DNA of 64,000 nucleotides, taken from JASGCL01 sp965203915. GTDB lineage: Bacteria > Pseudomonadota > Alphaproteobacteria > JASGCL01. A program made the translations under genes and the position numbers. The stretch is from positions 744,001-808,000 of the forward strand of contig OZ241918.1 of assembly GCA_965203915.1 (NCBI GenBank), read 5' to 3'. The notes under the pieces were generated by a model. That model saw only the letters and a list, made by a program, of their open reading frames with translations, did no database searches and was not told where the DNA came from. This document shows, piece after piece, positions 35,600 through 45,176 of this stretch; position 1 is the stretch's first letter; each line of letters opens with the position of its first letter.

Positions 35600-36631
35600 T
35601 TAAGAAAAATTCTTTACCAAATTTACCAATGTTGCCACATTCTCTATCGGGGTTTCTTTGTCAATACCATGTCCCAAATTGAAAATATAGCTGTTGTTTT
35701 TCATGTCTTGTAGCAGTTGGCTGGCGGCGGCAACCATGGCTTTGCCACCCTGGCGCAATAAATGGGGGTCGAGGTTACCCTGAAGGATGATATGGGGCGG
35801 TAATTTTTTTTGCATCTGGGCCATGTTTTGATGATGGTCAAGGGCGATAACCCGCGCCTTGGTATGATGTTGATAAGTTGGAATATCGGCAATACCCTTT
35901 GGGAAGCATATGATATTGCCAGCCAAGGCATTGATAATTTTTTGATGGGGATTATACAGCGCGGTGGTTAGGAGGTTGGGTGGAATAAGCCCCGCCCAGC
36001 TGTCAAAAATTTTTACTATATCCGCACCCGCCGCCTGTTGGGCTTGTAAAAAAATAATGACGGCGGTCGTTAATATATCCATTATTTTTTCAAAATCGGC
36101 GGGGCGATTTTTGGCAAACTCCACGGCTTGCGAAAAATGAGGGGACGACCCACCCTCAACCATATAACAAAACAATGTCCATGGCGCGCCGACAAACCCT
36201 ATCAAATCTTTATCGCTTGATAATTGTTGTCTTGCTTGCGCAATACTGCTTAATAACGGCGCAAGTTTTTTTAAAAATACTTCTTTGGCTTCGGCGTCGA
36301 ACCCTTGGGCCAAAATGGCGGGCAATTGTTGCGGGTTAAGGCGCGGCCCTTCACCCGTGGTGAATTGAAGATCCATCCCCAGCCCCAAGGGGATGACCAA
36401 AATATCAGAAAAAATAATCGCCGCCGATAAATCAAAACGGCGCAGGGGTTGGATCGTTACCTCCACCGCCCATTCGGGGTTAAAACATAAATTGAGGAAC
36501 GAGCCAGCCTTTTCCCGCAGAGCGCGGTATTCGGGCAAATAACGCCCCGCTTGGCGCATCAACCAAATGGGCGGCGGGGTGGATGATGGCGCAGCCTGGC
36601 TTGCTAATAATGTTGTGATGGCGCCCGTCAT
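35600..36631 (-). CDS. hemE: Uroporphyrinogen decarboxylase
   Basis: A 343-residue TIM-barrel enzyme converting uroporphyrinogen III to coproporphyrinogen III. Signature 1 WLMRQAGRYLPEYRALR lies at about residues 23-39, and GFVGAPWTLFCYMVEGG at about 144-160. Other conserved parts are AIIFSDILVIPLGLGM and the C-terminal FNLGHGIDKETP. It is flanked by mrp upstream and hemJ downstream with 18-base gaps on both sides, so the three genes probably form one operon. Confidence 0.96.
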   Translation of the reverse strand: MTGAITTLLASQAAPSSTPPPIWLMRQAGRYLPEYRALREKAGSFLNLCFNPEWAVEVTIQPLRRFDLSAAIIFSDILVIPLGLGMDLQFTTGEGPRLNPQQLPAILAQGFDAEAKEVFLKKLAPLLSSIAQARQQLSSDKDLIGFVGAPWTLFCYMVEGGSSPHFSQAVEFAKNRPADFEKIMDILTTAVIIFLQAQQAAGADIVKIFDSWAGLIPPNLLTTALYNPHQKIINALAGNIICFPKGIADIPTYQHHTKARVIALDHHQNMAQMQKKLPPHIILQGNLDPHLLRQGGKAMVAAASQLLQDMKNNSYIFNLGHGIDKETPIENVATLVNLVKNFS

Positions 36632-36649
36632 GTTATTATCGGTAAAAAT

Positions 36650-37726
36650 TTATGGTAATTGGCTTATTATTTTTTTGGCGATGGATAAAAAAATATGTCC
36701 TTCGGGGGTGGTATCCTTTTTATCCAACAATGGTTTGCCGCTGTCGGATGCGATTCGTAGGTTTTTGGTCAGCGGCAATTCGCCGAGGAAAGGAATCCCA
36801 TGTTGCATGGCTTCGGCTTTGGCACCGCCGCGGGCAAAAATATCATGTTCGGTTTGGCAATGATCGCATATAAAATAAGCCATGTTTTCTATCAAACCCA
36901 AAATGGGAATATTCAATTTTTGAAACATGGCGATGGCTTTTTTAGCATCCAGCAGTGCCAGGTCTTGCGGAGTCGAAACCACCACCGCCCCCGCCAGGGG
37001 AACCCGCTGGATAAGGGTTAATTGAGCATCGCCCGTGCCTGGCGGCAAATCAACCACCATGATATCGCGCGCCCCCAGCACGCTGCCCCACGCGGTTTTG
37101 AATAACAATTGGGTAAGGGCACTCATCACCATGGGCCCGCGCCAAATGGTTGGCTGATTATCCTCCAATAAAAAACCGATGGAGTTTATTTCCAAATCAA
37201 AAGCGGTGAGCGGCACCATCATGCCCGCCGCGTCGCTGCTTGGTTTTTTCCCCGTCAGCCCCGCCAACAATGGAACCGATGGGCCATAAATATCGGCATC
37301 AAGCAACGCAACTTTTTTTCCTAAAATACTCAATGCCAGGGCAAGGTTAAAGGCGGTGGTCGATTTGCCAACCCCGCCCTTACCCGATGCCACGGCAATA
37401 ATCTGTTTGACCTGCGGAATGGGTTTTTGTTCGGTGAATGGATTTTGCGGGGTGATAGCCTTCGCCGCGGGACGTGCAGTGCTGATAATCACCATTGTTT
37501 TTTTGACGCCTGGTATTTTTTTTAATTTTTCTTCCAGGATAGGTTTTAACGCTTGGTAGCCCGCCAGCAATTTCTTGTCATCGTTAGGGATTTCTAATAT
37601 CAACTGCGCCGTTCCATCTTGGATTTGGCTTTTAACCACAATGTTCGCGGTGATAAGTTCGGCCCCATCGGGGGTTTTTACACCGCGTAATATTTTCTCA
37701 AAATTTGGCAGGAGTGGCGATGGCAT
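36650..37726 (-). CDS. Mrp/NBP35-type Fe-S carrier ATPase (ApbC)
   Basis: A 358-residue P-loop ATPase. A short N-terminal MIP18/DUF59-like domain precedes a deviant Walker A motif (SGKGGVGKST), DADIYGPSVP and VVDLPPGTGDAQLT. The C-x2-C pair in ICDHC could bind a bridging Fe-S cluster. The family inserts or delivers Fe-S clusters. The frame is open to a TTG at 37753; I choose the ATG ending at 37726 (MPSPLLPNFEKIL), which matches family starts better. It lies just upstream of hemE. Confidence 0.92.
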   Translation of the reverse strand: MPSPLLPNFEKILRGVKTPDGAELITANIVVKSQIQDGTAQLILEIPNDDKKLLAGYQALKPILEEKLKKIPGVKKTMVIISTARPAAKAITPQNPFTEQKPIPQVKQIIAVASGKGGVGKSTTAFNLALALSILGKKVALLDADIYGPSVPLLAGLTGKKPSSDAAGMMVPLTAFDLEINSIGFLLEDNQPTIWRGPMVMSALTQLLFKTAWGSVLGARDIMVVDLPPGTGDAQLTLIQRVPLAGAVVVSTPQDLALLDAKKAIAMFQKLNIPILGLIENMAYFICDHCQTEHDIFARGGAKAEAMQHGIPFLGELPLTKNLRIASDSGKPLLDKKDTTPEGHIFLSIAKKIISQLP

Positions 37727-37824
37727 TTTCTTATGGTGATGGTTACGATGCAAATGATTAATATCGGGGTAGGATTCAACATAGCAAGTTCTTTGCTACG
37801 GCGCATGTTATTTTTATTTGCGCC

Positions 37825-39126
37825 TTAACGGCTTGCCATGACAAATGGGTCTTCGACCATAATCATATCGTCGCGTTCGGGGCTGGTGGAAAGCAGGGTA
37901 ATGGGGCGGGTGGTTAATTCTTCCAACCGCTTAACATATTTGACAGCGTTGGCGGGCAGGTCGCGAAAGTTCCTGGTGCCTTTTGTCGAATCCTGCCAAC
38001 CCGCCATGGTTTCATAAATGGGTTTGGCGCGCGCCTGCAAATGGGGGGATGCTGGCAAATAATCGTAAGTTTTACCATCAATCTCGTAACCAATGCCTAT
38101 CAACAATTCATCCATACCATCCAGCACATCCATCTTGGTTAACACCAAACCATGGATGCCAGCAATTTTGCAAGATTGCCTCACCATCACAGCGTCAAAC
38201 CAACCGCAACGTCTTTTGCGCCCCGTGACCGTGCCAAATTCGTGGCCCTTCTGCCCCAACAATTCGCCCGTGGCATCCATCAATTCGGTGGGAAAGGGTC
38301 CACTGCCAACCCGCGTTGAGTAGGCCTTAACGATTCCCAAACAATAGCTGTGAAACGCCGCCCCCAGCCCCGAACCCAATATGGCATTGCCTGCCGCGGT
38401 GGAGGAGGAGGTAACAAAAGGGTACGTGCCGTGGTCAATATCCAACCACAATCCTTGCGCCCCTTCGAATAGGATTTTCTTTTGCGCTTCGTCGGCCTTA
38501 TCCAATTCGCGCCATACGGGCTTAACAAATGGCAGGATGATTTTAGCCTGCTCCAAAAGGGTTGCCAACATTTCATCAACCGAGGGGTAGACCAACTTCA
38601 TGGCCGAGAGGAAAATTTTGTGATGCTCGAGCAAGGCCTTTAGTTGATTTTTTAAATCGTCAGGGTTATTCAAATCCCCCACGCGGATGGCGCGGCGCGC
38701 GACCTTATCTTCATAGGCTGGACCAATACCGCGCCCCGTGGTGCCAATTTTGTTGATACCCATTTCGTTTTCCCGCGCCTTGTCTATCAATGGGTGGATG
38801 GGCAGTATTAGCACTGCATTTTCGGCTATCATAAAATTGTCGGGGGTGATGCTGACGCCCCTTTTTTTTAATCCATCCATCTCGTTAATCAACGCCGTCG
38901 GGTCAATAACCACCCCGTTGCCAATAACCGCCATTTTGTTTTTGCGTAAAATCCCCGACGGCAACAATGATAATTTGTATTCTTGGTTGCCAATCATCAG
39001 GGTATGGCCAGCATTATGCCCGCCCTGAAACCTTACAACATAATCGGCGCGGTCAGAAAGCCAATCGACAACCTTGCCTTTGCCTTCATCGCCCCACTGT
39101 GCACCCATAACAATAACTGACGGCAT
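37825..39126 (-). CDS. purA: Adenylosuccinate synthetase
   Basis: A 433-residue enzyme forming adenylosuccinate from IMP, Asp and GTP in AMP synthesis. GTP-binding GAQWGDEGKGKVVDWL (about residues 7-22), the catalytic His in GGHNAGHT, the IMP loop in GTTGRGIGPAYEDK, and GRKRRCGWFDAV are present. It is 13 bases downstream of hisZ, an order seen widely in alphaproteobacteria. Confidence 0.97.
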   Translation of the reverse strand: MPSVIVMGAQWGDEGKGKVVDWLSDRADYVVRFQGGHNAGHTLMIGNQEYKLSLLPSGILRKNKMAVIGNGVVIDPTALINEMDGLKKRGVSITPDNFMIAENAVLILPIHPLIDKARENEMGINKIGTTGRGIGPAYEDKVARRAIRVGDLNNPDDLKNQLKALLEHHKIFLSAMKLVYPSVDEMLATLLEQAKIILPFVKPVWRELDKADEAQKKILFEGAQGLWLDIDHGTYPFVTSSSTAAGNAILGSGLGAAFHSYCLGIVKAYSTRVGSGPFPTELMDATGELLGQKGHEFGTVTGRKRRCGWFDAVMVRQSCKIAGIHGLVLTKMDVLDGMDELLIGIGYEIDGKTYDYLPASPHLQARAKPIYETMAGWQDSTKGTRNFRDLPANAVKYVKRLEELTTRPITLLSTSPERDDMIMVEDPFVMASR

Positions 39127-39139
39127 GTTTTTTTGTCCC

Positions 39140-40144
39140 CTAATCTGATGGTCGTTGTTGGTTGATGATAGAAGGTTTAATCATGGGTAGCAAGTTGTCA
39201 AGGTATAATGAAAAACCGACAGCCTCTTCACCGTTTGATGTTACTTGATAATGTCCACCGCGTCCAATGGTACTTTTGTTGACCTTATCAAATAATGTGA
39301 AAGCATAGCCTGTTTTATAATCAAAGCCTAATAATTCTGTCGGGTCGATAGAAAGGGTGGGGGGCATGGTAAGTTGCGAGCTAGTCGCCATCGCCGATTC
39401 GACCAATTCAATAAATGCCGTTACCGATGCCCCAATCAACTTATCCCCGCTGTGTTTTTTTAATTGGGGCAGGACGTCCGCCGCCAAGCCCGTGGTGGTG
39501 AGGAGGGCGGCAAGCCCATCCAGGTTTTTGTTTTTCATGGCAGTCAGCGAAGCCACGTCCTTGTGGCGAACATAATTTTCTGCCAATATTTTTTCTTGGC
39601 TATCAAGTTTGTCCAACATGGCGCGGGTCGCCACGGGCAATGCCAGATCGCACCACAGGGGGCGGGCAAGGATACCATCCAAAGCGGCAAACAATGTTTC
39701 TAATATCAGCAAATTTTGTTTGTTATGTTTGATGCCAATAATTTCGACGCCCACTTGGGTTAATTGGCGTTTGCCGTTGATGGGTTGTTGGGTCACAATA
39801 TCGCCGCCATAACATAATTTCAAAGGCCGCGGCCGATGCGCCAATTTATCAGCGGCAATACGCGCCACCCCCGCCGTCATGTCGGCGCGCACCACCAGCG
39901 ATTTGCCCGATGTCGGGTCAAAACTAGCAAAAGAATTATCCGCCACCCCCGCCCCCACCACGGCCGATAGAGAGGAAGTATATTCGATTAACGGCGGGTC
40001 GATAAAATCATAACCATGGTCGTAAAAAAACCTTAATAAATGGCCCATCACTTCCTGCCTGGCGAAGGCGACGGGGGGTAACCTATCCTCCACCCCCTCG
40101 GGCAGGGGGCGCGGCAAATTGGCAGGGGGGGCGGAATTCATCAT
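39140..40144 (-). CDS. hisZ: ATP phosphoribosyltransferase regulatory subunit HisZ
   Basis: A 334-residue class II aminoacyl-tRNA-synthetase-like protein. It starts PRPLPEGVEDRLPPVAFARQ and includes RADMTAGVARIAADK (motif 2-like), GVEIIG and the late GRGGHY motif. HisZ activates a short-form HisG, which must lie elsewhere. It is too short for HisS and lacks a C-terminal anticodon-binding domain. It begins the hisZ-purA unit. Confidence 0.93.
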   Translation of the reverse strand: MMNSAPPANLPRPLPEGVEDRLPPVAFARQEVMGHLLRFFYDHGYDFIDPPLIEYTSSLSAVVGAGVADNSFASFDPTSGKSLVVRADMTAGVARIAADKLAHRPRPLKLCYGGDIVTQQPINGKRQLTQVGVEIIGIKHNKQNLLILETLFAALDGILARPLWCDLALPVATRAMLDKLDSQEKILAENYVRHKDVASLTAMKNKNLDGLAALLTTTGLAADVLPQLKKHSGDKLIGASVTAFIELVESAMATSSQLTMPPTLSIDPTELLGFDYKTGYAFTLFDKVNKSTIGRGGHYQVTSNGEEAVGFSLYLDNLLPMIKPSIINQQRPSD

Positions 40145-40408
40145 GAAGGGGAGATATTAAAAATGTAGGTGAAGTATAAAATTCTTAAACAAAAATGAGT
40201 AATCCATAATATGATACCAGCAACAATCGTTCATAATAAATAATCACTAAAATTGCAATCGCGTTTGCGAACTTAACCATCAAGAGGTGCTTTTTATCAA
40301 GAAAACTAGGGTTAATAACAATCTTTGCAGATTTTACTTGCGTTAATTTTAATAAAAATCTATAAGTATCAATCACAAAGCGGGACGGATAAGGGCAAGA
40401 CGAGGAAG

Positions 40409-41461
40409 ATGGTCATAGCCGCCTATAAGGTCGAGTCAACCGCGGTAAAATTATGTCAGCAAGCTATACCCCAGAAATTTTATCAATTATCTGGGTTGGC
40501 GGACAGGGACAGCTTGTTACGAGATAAAAACTTTGATGCTTTGCTGTTGTTAGACAGCAAAGGTAATAAGTTTGTTAACTTGGTTGATTTTGTTTTAAGT
40601 TTAGAAAAAGCGGGTGAAAACCTGCCACCCGCTGCTGCATCATTGTTTTGGCAGGCTGGCTTTGACACGCCCCTGGGCTCCATGGGTTTGTTGGGCACGG
40701 CCATTGCGCAGGCAACAACCTTGGGCGATGGACTGGGCATGTTGCAACGTTATTTTTACCTTACGCAAGATGTCAGCGATATTTGTTTGGTCGTCAATAA
40801 TGATGTAGCAAAACTTAGCTACCGTATCCTTGACCATGCTGTTTGGCCACGCCGCCGCAACAGCGAATTCATGCTGGGGCTTTTGGCGGGGTTCATTTAT
40901 CGTTATATCGGCACAAGGGAAATGCCAAAATGTAATATTTATTTCGAACATAAAAAGGGGAAAGAAAATCTAGCCAATGTTGATGCGCCCCATTATGAAA
41001 TGCACTACGGGCATGATGTTAATGCTATTGTTTTTCCCGCCCAATTGCTCGACCTTTCTTTTCCGTCAACCACAAGGAGGAATTCAAATTATACCGAGGT
41101 TATAAAAAATATTAACAAAGAAGCTTCTTTCTATAATCATCAAAAACCCATGTCGATAAGGGTAGCCCATAAATTGTTGCAGGGTATCAACAAAAAAAAT
41201 ATTAACCAAAAAGATATTGCCAGCGCGCTTGGCACAACGTCGCGCACCATGCACCGTAAATTGCTGACGGAGAATAAGAGTTTTAAATCTATCCTGGAAG
41301 ATTGCCGTAAAAACCAAGCATTGTTTGAGATTGCGGTGCGGAAAGAAAAATCATTGGCAGAAATTGCGGTGGCCTTGGGCTATTCTGAGCATAGCACCTT
41401 CACCCGTGCTTTCCAAAAATGGTTCGGCCGTAGCCCAAGAAAATTTTTGACCATGCAGTAG
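40409..41461 (+). CDS. AraC-family transcriptional regulator
   Basis: A 350-residue regulator. The N-terminal two thirds match the PF12625-like sensor domain of OruR/ArgR-type AraC proteins (GMLQRYFYLTQDVSD). The C-terminal double helix-turn-helix (about the last 100 residues) contains DIASALGTTSRTMHRKL and SLAEIAVALGYSEHSTFTRAFQKW, ending GRSPRKF. The frame extends upstream to 40325, but the added residues look non-native, so I take the ATG at 40409 with GAGGAAG just before; the start is uncertain. It converges on the ABC-2 permeases. Its target is unknown. Confidence 0.87.
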   Translation: MVIAAYKVESTAVKLCQQAIPQKFYQLSGLADRDSLLRDKNFDALLLLDSKGNKFVNLVDFVLSLEKAGENLPPAAASLFWQAGFDTPLGSMGLLGTAIAQATTLGDGLGMLQRYFYLTQDVSDICLVVNNDVAKLSYRILDHAVWPRRRNSEFMLGLLAGFIYRYIGTREMPKCNIYFEHKKGKENLANVDAPHYEMHYGHDVNAIVFPAQLLDLSFPSTTRRNSNYTEVIKNINKEASFYNHQKPMSIRVAHKLLQGINKKNINQKDIASALGTTSRTMHRKLLTENKSFKSILEDCRKNQALFEIAVRKEKSLAEIAVALGYSEHSTFTRAFQKWFGRSPRKFLTMQ

Positions 41462-41504
41462 GTTGCAAAATTGCCACCGTGGTTTTTTTATGCTGCTAAT
41501 CGTT

Positions 41505-42287
41505 TTATGATTTAAGTCCATAGCCCCTGCGCAATGCCAACCAGGTGATGGCAAAACCGCTGATGGCTAGGATAGACCATATAATATAACTGTGAGGGAT
41601 CGGGTTAGAATCAAGAAACCATAATTGCCGAATGGTATATTGCAATTGGTAAAATGGATTCCATTCCATAAGAAAACGGTATTTTTCGGGTAGGGCGGCG
41701 GCATCAAAAAAACTGCCCGATAGCATAAAAAGCGGGAAGATAATGGTGTTATCCCATTTGGAAATATCATTCCAACGTTTCGCGTTGAGCATCATGAAAA
41801 AACCCATGCAACCCAAAAACACCATGACAAGCATCAGCAGAAGCAAGCCAAGCAACAGCGCGGATAAAGAAGGCAGCGGGATGCCCAAAAAAAATAATAG
41901 GATAAGAACAGGCAGCGAAGAAAGAAAAGCACTTTGCATTTCTTCTATCAAGACAGAACCCAACCATAGCCAGGAGGGCAGGGGGCTCATCATGTAATTT
42001 TCTAAAACCCGTTCTAATTTGTAAAACATCAAATTATGGGCGACACCAAAATAAGAACGGGTGATGGACGCCATAACCCACAGCCCGATGCCAATGACAA
42101 AAAGCCTGTTGGTTTGATAAATATCACTCTGCCCCGTGCCGATGATGGAAAAAACAGCCAACATGAGCATGGCGTTGATGGAATCGATACATGTCCATAT
42201 ATAGGCACGGCGCAGGTTGGTTAGAGCATTTTTGTAAAGCGTGGCGAAGGCAACCCACAGATAATTTTTTTTTAACAATTTCGTCAT
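41505..42287 (-). CDS. ABC-2 type transporter permease, distal
   Basis: A 260-residue membrane protein with about six helices in the ABC-2 exporter plan (PF01061-like): MFYKLERVLENYMMSPLPSW, FLGCMGFFMMLNAKRWNDI and LPEKYRFLMEWNPFYQLQYTIR. It is paralogous in layout to the permease just upstream; both end in a similar R.GY/FGLKS-type tail. No ATP-binding subunit is next to them. Substrate unknown; the family exports polysaccharides, lipids or drugs. Confidence 0.85.
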   Translation of the reverse strand: MTKLLKKNYLWVAFATLYKNALTNLRRAYIWTCIDSINAMLMLAVFSIIGTGQSDIYQTNRLFVIGIGLWVMASITRSYFGVAHNLMFYKLERVLENYMMSPLPSWLWLGSVLIEEMQSAFLSSLPVLILLFFLGIPLPSLSALLLGLLLLMLVMVFLGCMGFFMMLNAKRWNDISKWDNTIIFPLFMLSGSFFDAAALPEKYRFLMEWNPFYQLQYTIRQLWFLDSNPIPHSYIIWSILAISGFAITWLALRRGYGLKS

Positions 42288-42306
42288 GGCGTGGCGATTC
42301 GAAAGA

Positions 42307-43125
42307 TTAACTTTTTAAACGAAAGCCCGACCTAATCACCAACCAAGAAATAACGGCCAAAGCAAAATTAATAACGAAAATAATAACCATGCTTAATTCA
42401 AGCGCGGTATCCGATATGCCCAAAAACCCATGACGGAAACCATCGATAATAAAAAAGAAAGGATCGGCATGGGCAATTTTTTGCAACATGGGATGCAAAC
42501 CCTGCACCGAATAAAATGTGCCGCTTAAAAAAATCAGTGGCGTGACAATAAAATTGGTGAAGGCGTTCATGTGGTCAAATTTTTGCGCCAAAATACCACA
42601 TAATAGGCCAAGGTTGGCCATCCACAGCGAACCCATCAAAGCAAAATAAATAATAATCAACCAGTTGGCTTGGGTGGAAGAAATAAAAAACAACAGCGGC
42701 AACAAACTTGCGCCGCCGACCAACATGCCGCGCGTCATGCCCGATAACAAAAATCCCGCGGTCATTTCAAATGGCGTGATGGGCGACAGCAAAAGGTCAA
42801 CGAAGGCACCTTGAATCTTTGAAATTAATATGGCGGATGACACCGAGGCAAAAGCATTTTGCATGATGGTCATCATGATAATACCAGGGGCAAGAAAATT
42901 TTTCGTTTCTTGAAAAACCGCGGGGTCGGTGTTGGTTTTTAAAGCCAGCGAAAAAACAGTGAAGTAAAGCAGGTTGGTTACCGATGGTGCCACCAAGGTT
43001 TGCGCCGCAATATTTAAAAAGCGACGACATTCTTTAACATACAACGTGTAAAGTCCTATCCAATTTATTCCGCGATGGAACATTGGTGGTTGTAATTTAC
43101 CAAAGCGAGATCCCATATCTGACAT
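42307..43125 (-). CDS. ABC-2 type transporter permease, proximal
   Basis: A 272-residue membrane protein with about six helices. Family features: NLLYFTVFSLAL, FLAPGIIMMTIMQNAFASVSSAIL, QGAFVDLLLSPITPFEM, and FVTPLIFLSGTFYSVQGLHPML. It starts the two-gene unit and ends 19 bases before the second permease. The pair likely forms a heterodimer with an ATPase encoded elsewhere. Confidence 0.87.
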   Translation of the reverse strand: MSDMGSRFGKLQPPMFHRGINWIGLYTLYVKECRRFLNIAAQTLVAPSVTNLLYFTVFSLALKTNTDPAVFQETKNFLAPGIIMMTIMQNAFASVSSAILISKIQGAFVDLLLSPITPFEMTAGFLLSGMTRGMLVGGASLLPLLFFISSTQANWLIIIYFALMGSLWMANLGLLCGILAQKFDHMNAFTNFIVTPLIFLSGTFYSVQGLHPMLQKIAHADPFFFIIDGFRHGFLGISDTALELSMVIIFVINFALAVISWLVIRSGFRLKS

Positions 43126-43192
43126 GATTTAGGGTTATCATGCCGAGAATAAAATAGCAATCTTATAAAATATTCAACCCGTAAGGGTGGGA

Positions 43193-44371
43193 TTAATTTT
43201 TAAAACCATCCACCAGGTCAAGTTCTTCCCAAGGGAACAAACCATTTTTGGCATCGCGACCGAAATGGCCATAGCTGCTGGTTGGTACGTAAATGGCACG
43301 GTGCAGGTTTAATTTTTCACGGATGCCCCAAGGCGAAAGATTGACCAAGCTGTCTATCTTGGCAACGATTTTCTCTTCGCTTACCTTACCCGTGCCGTAA
43401 GTATTCACATAAACCGAAAGGGGTTTGGCAACCCCGATGGCGTAGGAAATTTGAATGGCGCATTTATCACATAAACCCGCCGCCACAATATTTTTTGCCA
43501 AATAACGCGCGGCGTAGGCCGCCGAACGGTCAACCTTGCTGGGGTCTTTGCCCGAGAAGGCACCGCCGCCGTGGGGCGCGGCACCGCCATAGGTGTCGAC
43601 AATAATTTTCCGCCCAGTCAAACCCGCATCGCCATCGGGACCGCCGATAACAAAATTCCCTGTCGGGTTGATATAGATTTCATCATTGGCTGGCAGCCAA
43701 CCCTTGGGTAATATTTTTTCGATATGCGGCATAACGATGTCGCGGACTTGCTTTTGATTTAATCCAGCGTCATGTTGTGTGGAAACCACAACAGAGGTCG
43801 CCTTGACGGGTTTGCCACCGTCATAAAGCAAAGTAACTTGGCTTTTGGCATCGGGCCCCAAGCCCGAATTGCCCGCGCGGCGAAATTCGCTGAGCGATTT
43901 TAAAATACGATGAGAATAATCCAACGTGGCGGGCATGAGGGCAGCCGTTTCGTTGGTGGCGTAGCCAAACATGATACCTTGATCGCCCGCGCCCTCTTGG
44001 TTTTTATCGCTGTTGTCAACGCCGCGTGCAATATCGGCCGATTGACTATGAAGCAGATTTTCGAACTTCAAATTTTTCCAATGGAAACCATCTTGTTCAT
44101 AACCAATGTCCTTCACGGCGTTGCGCACCGCGACCTCAATTTCTTTTGCAAGGGTGGGGTTGGTATCAACCAATTTACCATTTTCCAAATTGGATAATTT
44201 GATTTCACCAGCAATAACGACGCGTTGCGTGGTTGCCAATGTTTCGCATGCCACCCGTGCATATTTTTCCTTGGCAATGAATAGGTCTAACACCTCGTCA
44301 GAAATGCGGTCGCATATTTTATCGGGATGCCCTTCGGATACTGACTCGCTGGTAAAAAGATAATGGCTCAT
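43193..44371 (-). CDS. metK: S-adenosylmethionine synthetase
   Basis: A 392-residue enzyme making SAM from Met and ATP. Signatures: TSESVSEGHPDKICDRISDE at the N-terminus, GAGDQGIMFGYA in the middle, and GGGAFSGKDPSKVDRSAAY (P-loop-like). AGGGGA at 44381-44386 serves as ribosome-binding site. Its leader is short and I see no SAM riboswitch in it. It is probably transcribed from the promoter at 44432-44460. Confidence 0.97.
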   Translation of the reverse strand: MSHYLFTSESVSEGHPDKICDRISDEVLDLFIAKEKYARVACETLATTQRVVIAGEIKLSNLENGKLVDTNPTLAKEIEVAVRNAVKDIGYEQDGFHWKNLKFENLLHSQSADIARGVDNSDKNQEGAGDQGIMFGYATNETAALMPATLDYSHRILKSLSEFRRAGNSGLGPDAKSQVTLLYDGGKPVKATSVVVSTQHDAGLNQKQVRDIVMPHIEKILPKGWLPANDEIYINPTGNFVIGGPDGDAGLTGRKIIVDTYGGAAPHGGGAFSGKDPSKVDRSAAYAARYLAKNIVAAGLCDKCAIQISYAIGVAKPLSVYVNTYGTGKVSEEKIVAKIDSLVNLSPWGIREKLNLHRAIYVPTSSYGHFGRDAKNGLFPWEELDLVDGFKN

Positions 44372-44431
44372 AAAAAATATTCCCCTAGTGGTTTGTTTTT
44401 AGTATAATTTGTGCAAATATAATTTCGCGCT

Positions 44432-44460
44432 ACCATAGGTAAAAGAAATAACCTCGTCAA
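44432..44460 (-). promoter_or_regulatory. Promoter candidate for metK
   Basis: On the minus strand TTGACG (44455-44460) and TATGGT (44432-44437) are 17 bases apart. It lies between the HU terminator and metK, about 60 bases before the ATG. Confidence 0.5.
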
Positions 44461-44472
44461 GCCAAAAAACAT

Positions 44473-44521
44473 AAAAAAAAGCCACCGACAAATTGCCCCG
44501 TAAAGCAACATAGTCGATGGC
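44473..44521 (-). terminator. Terminator after the HU gene
   Basis: A 9-bp stem (44481-44489 with 44513-44521, one G-T pair) with a 23-base loop, followed on the minus strand by a run of eight T. It begins about ten bases past the HU stop. Confidence 0.75.
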
Positions 44522-44530
44522 CTTTTTGAT

Positions 44531-44803
44531 TTATTTTACAGATTCTTTTAACTGCTTGCTGGGTTTAAAACGTGGCTTTTTGGCCGCGGGGATAGATATG
44601 GTCGCCCCCGTTGCTGGGTTGCGGCCTTCGCGGGCTTTAGTTTGTTTAATGTCAAAATTACCAAAACCAGCTAGCTTAACTTCTTCCCCCCGCTTCAAAC
44701 ATTCGCTAATACAATCCAATACCGCGTTCAAAGCGCGGTCTGCGGTTGCTTTGTCACTGCCGGTTTTGCCAGCAATGGCTTCTATCATTTCATTTTTATT
44801 CAT
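44531..44803 (-). CDS. HU family DNA-binding protein
   Basis: A 90-residue histone-like protein. MNKNEMIEAIAGKTGSDKA begins the helical dimerisation part; GFGNFDIKQTKAREGRNPATG is the HU/IHF signature with the DNA-wrapping beta arm. An AAAGGA ribosome-binding site precedes the ATG. It has its own terminator and thus seems monocistronic. I take it as HU rather than IHF from the arm sequence; gene name hupB is possible but not proven. Confidence 0.94.
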   Translation of the reverse strand: MNKNEMIEAIAGKTGSDKATADRALNAVLDCISECLKRGEEVKLAGFGNFDIKQTKAREGRNPATGATISIPAAKKPRFKPSKQLKESVK

Positions 44804-45176
44804 GGTTTTTTTCCTTTCTATAAAGTGTTATTTCTACCTAGCATGGTAATCATTAATAACTTAATGGATTATCCAAATACGTGGGTATGAAATTATTTCT
44901 AAGATTTATCGGTTGATTCGGGGCAAAAGGTCAAATAAAAAATGTCAAAAGTCAGTCAAAATAGCATTTTTTGCCATAATATGGACTTATTTCTAATTAA
45001 AAAAGAGCAATATTCTAAATTTAAATTAATTATGTCTCTCAAATATTTGTTATTTTTTAAGAAATTGGGTATAGTGCTTGCATTATGGGACGCTAGGATC
45101 AAGGTTGCGATATTACCGGGGTTCGAGAACAGGGATAAAATATAAATATTGATAAAAAAATAATTAACATAAAAAA
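44804..45176. other. Divergent intergenic region, HU / pal
   Basis: 373 AT-rich bases. It must hold the HU promoter (minus strand) and the pal promoter (plus strand), but no strong consensus pair is visible. GGGGTTCGAGAAC at 45118-45130 looks like a tRNA T-arm but has no tRNA around it. The small ORF at 44942-45145 is not convincing. Confidence 0.4.

Noticed and set aside
44372..44480. Possible SAM riboswitch ahead of metK
   Set aside because: The leader is only about 60 bases and I see no recognisable SAM-binding fold; the stem nearby is the HU terminator.
45118..45130. GGGGTTCGAGAAC, a tRNA T-arm look-alike
   Set aside because: The base that should pair with the first G of the loop is wrong and no acceptor or anticodon stems surround it.
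44942..45145. Plus-strand ORF of 67 codons upstream of pal
   Set aside because: AT-rich, no Shine-Dalgarno site and no recognisable features; more likely leader DNA.
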